Shown: piece after piece, positions 7,684-15,351 of the stretch
Numbering within the stretch: the stretch's first letter is position 1
How the letters are laid out: the number at the start of each line of letters is the position of its first letter
Assembly: GCF_934294775.1 (NCBI RefSeq)
Contig: NZ_CAKRAH010000009.1
Span: 20,122-84,121, forward strand
Length of the DNA stretch: 64,000 nucleotides
Direction of reading: 5' to 3'
From: an uncultured Dorea sp.
GTDB lineage: Bacteria; Bacillota; Clostridia; Lachnospirales; Lachnospiraceae
Notes under the pieces: generated by a model
Databases searched by the model: none
What the model saw: the letters and a program-made list of their open reading frames with translations, nothing else
What the model was told of the DNA's origin: nothing
Position numbers and translations under genes: made by a program

Positions 7684-10600
7684 ATGGGAGTAACGTGGAC
7701 GCAGGAACAGCAAAAAGTCATAGACTTAAGAAACCGGAATATCCTGGTATCGGCAGCGGCAGGTTCCGGAAAAACTGCGGTACTGGTAGAACGTATTATT
7801 ACGATGCTTACCAAAGATGAGCCTCCGGTGGATGTGGACCGACTTCTGATCGTTACATTTACAGAAGCGGCAGCGGCAGAGATGAAAGAAAGAATCCGGC
7901 TTGCGATCGAGAAAAAATTAATGGAATATCCCGACAATGAACATTTGAAGCAGCAGGCAACCCTGATCCATAATGCGCAGATTACAACGATACACAGTTT
8001 TTGTCTGTCGGTAATCCGTGACCATTTTCATGCGATTGATATTGACCCCGGATTCCGGATAGGAGAAGAGGGAGAGCTGAAGCTTTTAAGACACGATGTC
8101 TTAGAAGAAGTCCTGGAAGAAAAATATCAGGAAGGAAGCAAAAGATTTCTGGATTTTGCATCGGGATACAGTACAGGGCGTAATGATAAAAAGATTGAAG
8201 ATCTGATCTTGAAGATATATGAATTCTCGAGAAGTTATCCAGATAGTGAAGCGTGGCTTGATTCTTGCGTGAAAGCGTATGAAATCGAAGATCTGGAGGC
8301 ATTCGAAGAAAGTAATGTCATCAAAAAGATCCTGCAGGATGTACAGAAGAATCTGGAAGACGCAAAAGCACTGGTAGAATTCGCAATGCAGACAGCGTTA
8401 AGTATAGATGGACCGGCGGCATATGAGGCTGCACTGGAAAAAGATCTGATCGTTATAGAGGATCTGCAAAGCGCACGCACATACAGACAGCAGTCAGAAG
8501 CATTTGCAAATGTAAAATGGGCCAGACTTCCGGTGAATAAGGATAAGACGGTATCCGAAGAGAAGATAACACAGGTTAAAAAGTTAAGAGAAATGGTGAA
8601 AGGCGTGGTAAAGAATATTGCGGCGCAGTATTTTTACGAGACGCCGGAAGCAATGATAGAAGATATGAATCTGTGTGCGCCGGCCATGGAGGAACTGGCA
8701 GATCTGGTTCGTTTATTTGGAAGCCGGTTCGAAGAAAAGAAGCGTTCGCAGAATATGATTGATTTTTCCGATATGGAGCAATATGCACTCCGGATACTGA
8801 CACAGAAGACGGAGAAAGGATTTGTTCCGTCTCCAGTAGCTTTGGAATATCAAAAGCAATATCAGGAGATCATGATTGATGAATATCAGGACAGTAACCT
8901 GATACAGGAAGCAATCCTGACCAGTGTGTCAACGTGTAGAAGCGGAAGATATAATATCTTCATGGTAGGAGATGTAAAACAGAGCATCTATCGTTTCCGT
9001 TTGTCTAAGCCGGAACTGTTCCTGGAAAAGTTTTACACATATAATATAGAAGAAAGTCAGACCCAGAGGATCGATCTTCATAAGAACTTCCGAAGCAGAA
9101 AAGAAGTATTGGAAAGTGTGAATGCGATATTCGGACGGATTATGACAGAGAAGCTTGGCGGAATTGTCTATGATGATCAGGCCGCGCTATATCCGGGAGC
9201 AGAATACCCGGAGAATGAGAACCTGAATACAGAAATTTATCTGATCGACAGCGATCTGGACCGTGTAAAAGAACGGTATCAGTTGGAAGAAAATGAAAAC
9301 AACGCAGAAGAACTGTCGAAAATCGCGTCAGAAAAAGAACTGGAAGCAAGAGCAATTGCAATGCGTATCAGGGAGCTTTTAAGAACACAGAAGGTTACAG
9401 ATAAGGCTACCGGCGAGCTGAGAAATGCGAAGTATTCCGATATCGTAATACTGACAAGAAGTGTAAAGGGATTTGCTGATGTATTTACAGAAGTGCTCAA
9501 CCGGGAAGGAATCCCTACGTATGCCGGAACGAGTGAAGGATATTTTCAGACGCAGGAGATAGGAGTGCTGCTGGATTATCTGCGTACACTGGATAACCGG
9601 AGACAGGATATTCCGCTTACGGCAGTGCTTACGTCGCCGTTTTGTGGATTGGATGCAGAAGAGTTAGCAAAGATAAAATGTTTCTATCCGGAACTGCCGT
9701 TTTATGAAGCAGTTGTCAGATACCGGGAAGATGACGAAGAAAGAAAAAATGAAAAAGATGAAGTGATCCGTACGAAGATCAGTGCGTGTCTGGAGCAGAT
9801 GGATACATTCCGGAGAATCGTTCCATTTACACCGATGCATGAGCTGCTGTGGAAGATTTTGGAAGATACAGGGTATGGGGATTATGTAGCGGCCATGCCG
9901 GGAGGACAGCAGAGAAAAGCCAACCTGGAGATGTTGATCGAAAAGGCAAGAGTATATGAATCGACGAGCTATAAAGGACTGTTTCATTTTGTAAGATATA
10001 TTGAACAGCTGCAAAAATATGATGTGGATTACGGAGAAGCCAGTATCGAAGACGAACATGCAGATACGGTAAGAGTTATGACGATCCATAAAAGTAAAGG
10101 ACTGGAATTCCCGATCGTAATTGTTGCCGGTATGGGAAAACGCTTTAATATGCAGGATGCAAGAAGTGCAGTAGCACTGCATGCCGGTATGGGAGTAGGA
10201 CTGGATGCGATTGACCTGGGACTTCGGACAAAGAGTCCAAGCATCGTTAAAAAAGTGATTCAAAAAGAAGAAGTGTTAGAAAGCCTTGGGGAAGAACTAC
10301 GCGTACTCTACGTAGCACTGACGCGTGCGAAGGAAAAACTGATCATTACCGGTATGCTTCCAAGACCGGAAGAAAAGTTAGAAGAAAGCCGGATGCTTCA
10401 GAGAAGTAATCAGAAGGAATTGTCATTTGGCGAGTTAAGCCACGCCGGAACCTATTGGGACTGGATCCTGCCGGCGGTACTTGGCTGTGGGGAGGATGTA
10501 CCGTTAGAGGTAAATATCCTGCATTTTGAAGATATTGTAAAAGAAGGACTGAAAGAAGAGACAAAGGGAGTGATATCGAGATCACTTCTGGAACAATGGG

Positions 10601-11361
10601 ACACAGACAGAGTCTATGAGCCTGAAATGCATACGGTTATGGAAGAACAGTTCGGATTCCATTATCCATATGAAAAGAGCAGTGCAAGAAAGCTCAAATT
10701 TACAGTTACAGAATTGAAAAAGCGTGCGTATGAGATCGCAATGGATCATAGCCTGGAGGAAGAAGCACAGGAAGAATTACTTTATGAAGAGCCGGAAGTG
10801 ACACCGTTGATACCAACTTTTATGCAAAAAGAAGAAGGACTGACCGGAGCACCAAGAGGAACCGCATACCATAGAATCATGGAGCTTCTTGCATTTGAAG
10901 GACCGGAACCCGACAGCATAGAAGCGGTTGCAGAGTGGATTGGCGGGATGGCTTCCAGTGGAAAGATAGAAAAAGAAGCGGCCGAATGTGTGAAGCCATA
11001 CGATATCTTCCGGTTCCTAGAGACACCATCCGGAAAGCGGATGAAAAAGGCCGCCAAGAGCCAGAGACTCTGGAAAGAGCAGCCGTTTGTATTAGGGATA
11101 GATGCGAAAGAGCTTTATCCGGAAGAAGAGGATGGAGAACTTATACTGGTACAGGGAATTATCGATGCATATTTTGAAGAAGAGGACGAACTGGTTGTGT
11201 TGGATTATAAGACGGACCGGGTGAGAAAGGCAGAAGAATTGGTGGAAAAATATCAGGAACAGCTGCGGTATTATGCAAAAGCACTGGAGCAGATGACTGG
11301 GAAAAAAGTGAAAGAAAAGATTATCTATGCATTTTCACTTGGAAAAGAAATACGTATATAG
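7684..11361 (+). CDS. addA: ATP-dependent helicase/nuclease subunit A
   Basis: 1225-residue UvrD/Rep superfamily 1 helicase plus nuclease. Motif I SAAAGSGKT is at residues 23-31, motif II DEYQDSN near residue 399, motif III VGDVKQSIYRFR near residue 430 and a late motif VLYVALTRAKEKL near residue 870. The C-terminal RecB nuclease motif VLDYKTDRV near residue 1172 is intact. With AddB it resects double-strand breaks and is attenuated at Chi sites. The ATG follows an AGGAGG overlapping the end of addB. The unit ends at a strong intrinsic terminator 20 bases after the stop. Confidence 0.98.
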   Translation: MGVTWTQEQQKVIDLRNRNILVSAAAGSGKTAVLVERIITMLTKDEPPVDVDRLLIVTFTEAAAAEMKERIRLAIEKKLMEYPDNEHLKQQATLIHNAQITTIHSFCLSVIRDHFHAIDIDPGFRIGEEGELKLLRHDVLEEVLEEKYQEGSKRFLDFASGYSTGRNDKKIEDLILKIYEFSRSYPDSEAWLDSCVKAYEIEDLEAFEESNVIKKILQDVQKNLEDAKALVEFAMQTALSIDGPAAYEAALEKDLIVIEDLQSARTYRQQSEAFANVKWARLPVNKDKTVSEEKITQVKKLREMVKGVVKNIAAQYFYETPEAMIEDMNLCAPAMEELADLVRLFGSRFEEKKRSQNMIDFSDMEQYALRILTQKTEKGFVPSPVALEYQKQYQEIMIDEYQDSNLIQEAILTSVSTCRSGRYNIFMVGDVKQSIYRFRLSKPELFLEKFYTYNIEESQTQRIDLHKNFRSRKEVLESVNAIFGRIMTEKLGGIVYDDQAALYPGAEYPENENLNTEIYLIDSDLDRVKERYQLEENENNAEELSKIASEKELEARAIAMRIRELLRTQKVTDKATGELRNAKYSDIVILTRSVKGFADVFTEVLNREGIPTYAGTSEGYFQTQEIGVLLDYLRTLDNRRQDIPLTAVLTSPFCGLDAEELAKIKCFYPELPFYEAVVRYREDDEERKNEKDEVIRTKISACLEQMDTFRRIVPFTPMHELLWKILEDTGYGDYVAAMPGGQQRKANLEMLIEKARVYESTSYKGLFHFVRYIEQLQKYDVDYGEASIEDEHADTVRVMTIHKSKGLEFPIVIVAGMGKRFNMQDARSAVALHAGMGVGLDAIDLGLRTKSPSIVKKVIQKEEVLESLGEELRVLYVALTRAKEKLIITGMLPRPEEKLEESRMLQRSNQKELSFGELSHAGTYWDWILPAVLGCGEDVPLEVNILHFEDIVKEGLKEETKGVISRSLLEQWDTDRVYEPEMHTVMEEQFGFHYPYEKSSARKLKFTVTELKKRAYEIAMDHSLEEEAQEELLYEEPEVTPLIPTFMQKEEGLTGAPRGTAYHRIMELLAFEGPEPDSIEAVAEWIGGMASSGKIEKEAAECVKPYDIFRFLETPSGKRMKKAAKSQRLWKEQPFVLGIDAKELYPEEEDGELILVQGIIDAYFEEEDELVVLDYKTDRVRKAEELVEKYQEQLRYYAKALEQMTGKKVKEKIIYAFSLGKEIRI

Positions 11362-11380
11362 AAAGAAAAGAATGTGAGAA

Positions 11381-11420
11381 AAAGAATGACGCAAAAAGGA
11401 AATGTGTCATTCTTTTTTTT
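11381..11420 (+). terminator. Intrinsic terminator after addBA
   Basis: Perfect 10-bp stem AAAGAATGAC (11381-11390) with GTCATTCTTT (11406-11415), 15-base loop, then a run of T to 11420. Confidence 0.92.
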
Positions 11421-11430
11421 GATGCCAAAG

Positions 11431-11467
11431 CATGCAAGAGAAGCTGCCAGTGGCAAGTTCTCTGTAT
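11431..11467 (+). repeat. Dispersed intergenic repeat, copy 2
   Basis: 37-base relative of the 3117 and 49651 elements (CATGCA, GAAGCTGCCAGTGGCAAGTT, CTGTAT). Like copy 3 it starts just downstream of an intrinsic terminator. Confidence 0.55.
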
Positions 11468-11485
11468 AGCAAAATATAATATATG

Positions 11486-11516
11486 TTGACATACTATATT
11501 ATACGACGTATAATAT
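11486..11516 (+). promoter_or_regulatory. Sigma-A promoter with overlapping perfect palindrome (PadR operator candidate)
   Basis: TTGACA at 11486-11491, 17-bp spacer, TATAAT at 11509-11514: a consensus promoter. A perfect 10+1+10 palindrome, ATATTATACG-A-CGTATAATAT (11496-11516), covers the second half of the spacer and the whole -10 box. It lies 55 bases upstream of a PadR gene, so autorepression by PadR is the simplest reading. Confidence 0.8.
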
Positions 11517-11570
11517 GTGTAAAGAAATAATATTGTGATGCAAATTATAAAATAACAAGGAAGTGAGCAT

Positions 11571-11894
11571 ATGGTTTTTAATACAGGAGCAGCGCTTCTG
11601 GATGCAATCGTCCTGGCTGTTGTGTCGCGGAAAGAGGAAGGAACATACGGATATAAGATCACACAGGATGTCAGAAAAGCAATCGATGTGTCAGAATCTA
11701 CGTTATATCCGGTCCTTAGAAGATTGCAAAAAGGGGAATATCTGGAAGTATATGACCGGCAGTTCGATGGAAGAAACCGCAGATACTATAAAGTGACAGA
11801 AAGCGGCAAAGAACAGCTTGCGATGTACCAGACTGAATGGAAGAATTATTCGAAAAAAATCAGCGCATTATTTGAGGGAGGGAGTTTGGAATGA
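11571..11894 (+). CDS. PadR-family transcriptional regulator
   Basis: 107-residue winged-helix repressor of the short PadR-s2 type. It has GTYGYKITQDVRKAIDVSES, then the recognition helix and wing TLYPVLRRLQKGEYLEVYDR followed by RRYYKVTESGKEQL. Members of this type usually repress their own operon and respond to envelope stress or small ligands. The perfect palindrome over the promoter is the probable binding site. The stop overlaps the next start as ATGA, so the DUF1700 protein is translationally coupled. Confidence 0.95.
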   Translation: MVFNTGAALLDAIVLAVVSRKEEGTYGYKITQDVRKAIDVSESTLYPVLRRLQKGEYLEVYDRQFDGRNRRYYKVTESGKEQLAMYQTEWKNYSKKISALFEGGSLE

Positions 11895-12643
11895 ACAGAA
11901 TAGAATTTATGGCTGAGTTGTCGAGACTCCTGGAAGGAATTCCGGAAGAAGACAGACTGGATGCACTGAACTATTATAATGATTATTTTGACGATGCGGG
12001 CAGTGAAAATGAGCAGAACGTAATAGAAGAACTGGAAAGCCCGGAAAAGGTCGCTATGAAGATCAAAGCCGAAAGAGGGGATATAGAGGTTGTAAATATT
12101 AAGAGCACAGAGGCCGGGGAAGAGGAAGAGGCCGGATCTGGATATCAATATTATCAGGAATCAAAAGAAGAAACCGGATACAGAGAAAAGAATGTATATT
12201 ATGATAACGGAACCTATACATATGATAATGATAATCCGGAAGAATCAGAAGCAGATAAGCCGTGGACCAGTAAACCATTAAAATATCTTCTGATCGCAGC
12301 AATTATTCTGGTAGGATGTCCGGTTATCGTTCCGCTGGCAGCAGCTTTGGTGGTAACAGTACTGGTACTTGTGATAGCAGCATTTGCAGTATTTGCAAGT
12401 ATTGTGATCGCATTTGCGGCAGTGGTTCTGGTAGGAGTTGTGCTTTTGTGTTCCGGAATCGGAAGTCTTATAAGTTCCGGTGTAGTAGGCCTTGGGATTA
12501 TAGGAATTGGACTGATCGTAATACCGATAGGACTGATTGGAACGATTGCAGGTGTAAGATTATGTACGATTGTATTCCCGGGGATGATAAGAGGAATCGT
12601 ATGTGTATGCAGAAAACCATTTCACAGAAGAACGGAGGTATAG
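11891..12643 (+). CDS. DUF1700 (HAAS-type) membrane protein
   Basis: 250 residues. The N-terminal about 60 residues form the helical HAAS/DUF1700 signature (MNRIEFMAELSRLLEGIPEE, DALNYYNDYFDDA), usually encoded next to PadR regulators. An acidic, Tyr-rich linker (about residues 75-125) follows, then four or so very hydrophobic, Gly/Val/Ile-rich segments from residue 130 to 240. The N-terminal domain is thought to interact with the PadR partner, making this a candidate membrane sensor; that role is inference. The start is the ATGA overlap with PadR. It shares an operon with the DUF4097 and PspC proteins. Confidence 0.85.
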   Translation: MNRIEFMAELSRLLEGIPEEDRLDALNYYNDYFDDAGSENEQNVIEELESPEKVAMKIKAERGDIEVVNIKSTEAGEEEEAGSGYQYYQESKEETGYREKNVYYDNGTYTYDNDNPEESEADKPWTSKPLKYLLIAAIILVGCPVIVPLAAALVVTVLVLVIAAFAVFASIVIAFAAVVLVGVVLLCSGIGSLISSGVVGLGIIGIGLIVIPIGLIGTIAGVRLCTIVFPGMIRGIVCVCRKPFHRRTEV

Positions 12644-12646
12644 CTT

Positions 12647-13666
12647 ATGAAGAAAAGATGGAAAATATTCTGGATTGTATGTGGAGTAATGTTCCTGACC
12701 GGTGTGATATGTTGTGTGGCAGCTAACAGAGTGTTTGGGGTAACATTGACAGATATTGCAGCAGAATTTCCGCATGGAATTGTGATTGGATCAGACACAG
12801 ATGAGGATGACTGGGATGATGATGGTGATTGGGATGACGATGATGATTGGGATGACGACGATGATGATTGGGATGACGAGGATGACGAGGATGACTGGGA
12901 TGACGGTGATGACGATTGGGATGACGACGATGATAAGGATCATGCGGCAAAGATAGAGAATAATAAGAATAAAGCTGCTACGAATACAAAAGAAAGTGGG
13001 AAAGAACGCATGCTCAATGGAAATGGCAAAGCAGTTTATCAGCAGATTACATCAATCAAAGGAAAAATCTATGCAGGAAGGGTGTACTTTAAAACTGCAG
13101 CAACAGATGAGATTACAGTTGAGAGTAAGGATACACATGAAAAACTTGGATTTCAGGCTTATGAAGAGGACGGAGTCCTGTATCTGAAGACGAATAAAAA
13201 GGTGAAAAATAAAAATGATATAGGAAAAGGTTCAATCACAGTGACATTACCGGAGAAACAGACATTTGACAAGATTGATCTGACACTGAAAGCTGGAGAG
13301 TTAAATGCGGATGAATTCAGCGCAGATGATCTTGAAATAAAAAATGGAGCCGGAAAGGTATTTGTTAAGGATTTTACCGCGAAAAAAGCAGAATTTGAAA
13401 GTGGAGCCGGATCATTGTCTGGAACGGGTGATGTATCAGAAAAGATGGATATAGATTGCGGTGTCGGTGAGATAGATCTGAAACTTAAAGGCAGCCAGAA
13501 TGATTATAATTACGATCTGGAATGTGGAATCGGAGAGATACAGTGCGGCGACAATAGATACAGCGGTTTTGGAAGAGAAGTACATGTAGATAATCAGGCT
13601 TCGAAAGAGATGAAGATTGACTGCGGCATAGGACAGATTACGATCAGTTATGCGACAGAAATGTAA
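12647..13666 (+). CDS. DUF4097-like surface protein with Asp/Trp repeat
   Basis: 339 residues. One N-terminal membrane segment (WKIFWIVCGVMFLTGVICCV) anchors the protein. Residues about 50-100 are almost only Asp with regularly placed Trp (units such as DDDDWDDDDD), encoded by GATGAC/GATGAT repeats. After a Lys/Asn/Glu linker comes a right-handed beta-rich region of repeating short strands with paired glycines (GAGKVFVKDF, GAGSLSGTG, CGVGEIDLKL, CGIGEIQCGD, CGIGQITISY), typical of DUF4097 adhesin-like domains. The acidic stretch may bind cations or wall polymers; this is inference. It starts 3 bases after the DUF1700 gene. Confidence 0.8.
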   Translation: MKKRWKIFWIVCGVMFLTGVICCVAANRVFGVTLTDIAAEFPHGIVIGSDTDEDDWDDDGDWDDDDDWDDDDDDWDDEDDEDDWDDGDDDWDDDDDKDHAAKIENNKNKAATNTKESGKERMLNGNGKAVYQQITSIKGKIYAGRVYFKTAATDEITVESKDTHEKLGFQAYEEDGVLYLKTNKKVKNKNDIGKGSITVTLPEKQTFDKIDLTLKAGELNADEFSADDLEIKNGAGKVFVKDFTAKKAEFESGAGSLSGTGDVSEKMDIDCGVGEIDLKLKGSQNDYNYDLECGIGEIQCGDNRYSGFGREVHVDNQASKEMKIDCGIGQITISYATEM

Positions 13667-13735
13667 GGGACTTTTGAAAAAAGTCGGATTTGAAATATAA
13701 AAAAAGAGTCTAAGAAAGAGCAGGAGGATATGAAG

Positions 13736-13933
13736 ATGGAGAATAAGAGATTATACCGTTCAAGAAAAGACAGAATGATCTGTGGAGTATGTGGAGGGAT
13801 TGCAAAATATTTTAATATTGACCCAACATTAGTCAGACTGGCATTTGTACTGATTGCGTTGTGGGCAGGATCAGGAATCTTTGCATATATTATTGCTGCA
13901 ATTATTATTCCAGATGATCCAAATGAAGTGTAA
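13736..13933 (+). CDS. PspC-domain envelope stress protein
   Basis: 65-residue PspC-family protein: RLYRSRKDRMICGVCGGIAKYFNIDP, followed by a single hydrophobic segment (LVRLAFVLIALWAGSGIFAYIIAAIIIP). It acts at the membrane, usually as an envelope stress sensor or anti-regulator. The ATG at 13736 is preferred over the one at 13730 because AGGAGG (13722-13727) is then 8 bases away instead of 2. It is the last gene of the PadR-DUF1700-DUF4097 cassette, which supports a common envelope-stress role. Confidence 0.9.
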   Translation: MENKRLYRSRKDRMICGVCGGIAKYFNIDPTLVRLAFVLIALWAGSGIFAYIIAAIIIPDDPNEV

Positions 13934-14015
13934 GAGATTACAGTATCCGGGAATTGCGCAGCAATATAGCAATCTGTGGACAGCAGTAGGAACATAAAAT
14001 AAAATCAAAATAACA

Positions 14016-14044
14016 GTATAGTTTGCAAAAAGCGGGCCATAATA
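14016..14044 (+). promoter_or_regulatory. Sigma-G-like sporulation promoter
   Basis: GTATA at 14016-14020 and CATAATA at 14038-14044 with a 17-bp spacer match the forespore sigma-G consensus (GHATR, 17-18 bp, CATWMTA) at every position. The next gene is a spore protein, the classic sigma-G target. The -10 box lies inside the left arm of the 14033-14079 inverted repeat. Confidence 0.7.
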
Positions 14045-14079
14045 AGAAAAAAACGAAAGGAAGTTCTTATTATGGCCCG
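14033..14079 (+). promoter_or_regulatory. Perfect 16-bp inverted repeat enclosing RBS and start codon of the spore protein gene
   Basis: CGGGCCATAATAAGAA (14033-14048) is the exact reverse complement of TTCTTATTATGGCCCG (14064-14079). The 15-base loop carries the ribosome site GAAAGGAAG and the right arm contains the ATG at 14072. A transcript crossing both arms would hide the start codon; one started from the sigma-G-like promoter would lack the left arm. Confidence 0.85.
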
Positions 14080-14290
14080 AAAAGCAAAAGCACCTGTCCG
14101 GTTTGACGATCTTGCACCGGAGGATAAGCTGAAATATGAAATAGCTGACGAACTGGGACTCCTGGACCGTGTTATGCAGGATGGATGGAAATCCCTGACT
14201 TCAAAAGAAACAGGAAGGATCGGAGGTCTGATCACCAAAAAGAAACGGCAGGATCAAAAAAATGACAAAAATATTACGAATGTTAATTAG
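14072..14290 (+). CDS. Alpha/beta-type small acid-soluble spore protein
   Basis: 72-residue SASP, a DNA-coating protein of the forespore that protects spore DNA and is degraded by Gpr on germination. The first conserved helix KYEIADELGLLDRVMQDGW and the second block SLTSKETGRIGGLITKKKR follow the family pattern (helix ending in ELG, later SxxxGxxGG and a basic end). An N-terminal basic leader (MARKAKAPVRFDDL) precedes them. The start follows GAAAGGAAG. A sigma-G-like promoter and a start-codon inverted repeat lie immediately upstream. It is monocistronic. Confidence 0.85.
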   Translation: MARKAKAPVRFDDLAPEDKLKYEIADELGLLDRVMQDGWKSLTSKETGRIGGLITKKKRQDQKNDKNITNVN

Positions 14291-14312
14291 TATGAAGATT
14301 ATGTAATAAATG

Positions 14313-14341
14313 TTGAAAAGGGAATATCCATTTGCTATAAT
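14313..14341 (+). promoter_or_regulatory. Sigma-A promoter for the WecG/TagA-like gene
   Basis: TTGAAA (14313-14318), 17-bp spacer, TATAAT (14336-14341), 110 bases upstream of the ATG at 14452. Confidence 0.75.
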
Positions 14342-14451
14342 CGAAAAACTGGAAAAGATTTGTGTGCCTGTTTGAAATGCGTAATATGGTCAGAGCCGTG
14401 TTGCCATTTGCGCCATGTACAAACCGCAGACAAGAATTAGCAGGTGAGGAT

Positions 14452-15138
14452 ATGAACGAGAAGATTAATGTTTTAGATGTGAATATAGACAGCTGTACAG
14501 CTAAAGAGGCCATGAAAGAAACCATTGCTTTTCTGGAGTCGGATCCTGTAAGTGTTGTAGAGATTGTAACCGTGGATGGTCTGATGCAGATGAATGATCT
14601 GCCGGAACTAAAAGAGCAGATGAATGAATTCAATCTGGTGCTGGCTGGCGAAAAGCAGATATTAGAAGCTGCGGATACCAGGAGTGTATCCAGAGTAAAA
14701 GAGATAGATCTTAAGCTCTTTTTTAAGATGTTTATGCGATATCTGCATAAGAATCATAAAAGGATCTATCTGTTGGTGGAATCCGAAGAAGAAGGGCAGG
14801 AAGCATTCCGCTACATGCAGAAGTATTACAGCGGGATCCAGCTGATCGGACTGGCGAAGGTGTCGGCAGAGGCAAGGGCTGATGATATGCTTGTCAATGC
14901 GATCAACGGAAGTGAGGTAGACTGTGTATTATCGGCATTATCCGTTCCTCTTCAGGAAGATTTTATTGCAAAGAACCGGAATCTTCTGGATGCCAGGGTA
15001 TGGATCGGCGGAGGAAAAAGGATGTTTTTGGATCAGAAAAACGGTCTGGGAAGAGGACGTATTGCGAACTATCTTCTGAATCATTTTTTTAAAAAAGAAC
15101 TGGAAAAGCGAAAAAAAGAAGAAAAGTTCGAATCGTAA
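14452..15138 (+). CDS. Divergent WecG/TagA/CpsF-family protein
   Basis: 228 residues from the ATG at 14452, which has AGGTGAGG just upstream; the frame is open to 14362 but that extension does not look like the family. The overall pattern matches N-acetylmannosaminyltransferase TagA: EKINVLDVNIDSCTAKEAM, a central Rossmann-like region (RIYLLVESEEEGQEAFRYMQ), and a C-terminal ARVWIGGGKRMFLD block. The usual catalytic Asp-Gly motif after the first strand reads LVLAGEKQILEA, and the normal PKQE block reads SVPLQEDFIAKN. It may be a degenerate or repurposed glycosyltransferase; the substrate is unknown. The C-terminal tail is strongly basic. Confidence 0.75.
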   Translation: MNEKINVLDVNIDSCTAKEAMKETIAFLESDPVSVVEIVTVDGLMQMNDLPELKEQMNEFNLVLAGEKQILEAADTRSVSRVKEIDLKLFFKMFMRYLHKNHKRIYLLVESEEEGQEAFRYMQKYYSGIQLIGLAKVSAEARADDMLVNAINGSEVDCVLSALSVPLQEDFIAKNRNLLDARVWIGGGKRMFLDQKNGLGRGRIANYLLNHFFKKELEKRKKEEKFES

Positions 15139-15206
15139 GAAAAATATAAGAAAATTGTTTCGTTATTATGTCCATGGTATAAATGTGAATAAATTGTGAA
15201 AAAACC

Positions 15207-15248
15207 GAGGAAATCACCAAAAATGTGTGATTTCCTCTTTATTTTTTT
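15207..15248 (+). terminator. Intrinsic terminator after the WecG/TagA-like gene
   Basis: Perfect 11-bp stem GAGGAAATCAC (15207-15217) with GTGATTTCCTC (15227-15237), then TTTATTTTTTT. Confidence 0.92.
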
Positions 15249-15351
15249 GGTCATATATATTAAGATAAGATTTAGCAGTATACATTTTAGAGTTTTAATG
15301 GAAAGATTTGTTGTGAAAAATGTATATTGAAAAGAGTGGAGGAGATGGAAT

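Noticed and set aside
12797..12945. Regular short DNA repeats that could suggest a CRISPR array
   Set aside because: They are in-frame GATGAC-type codon repeats of the Asp/Trp tract; no spacers of even length and no cas genes in the window.
14362..14451. N-terminal extension of the WecG/TagA-like protein
   Set aside because: The extension lacks a ribosome site and begins close to the -10 box; AGGTGAGG favours the ATG at 14452.
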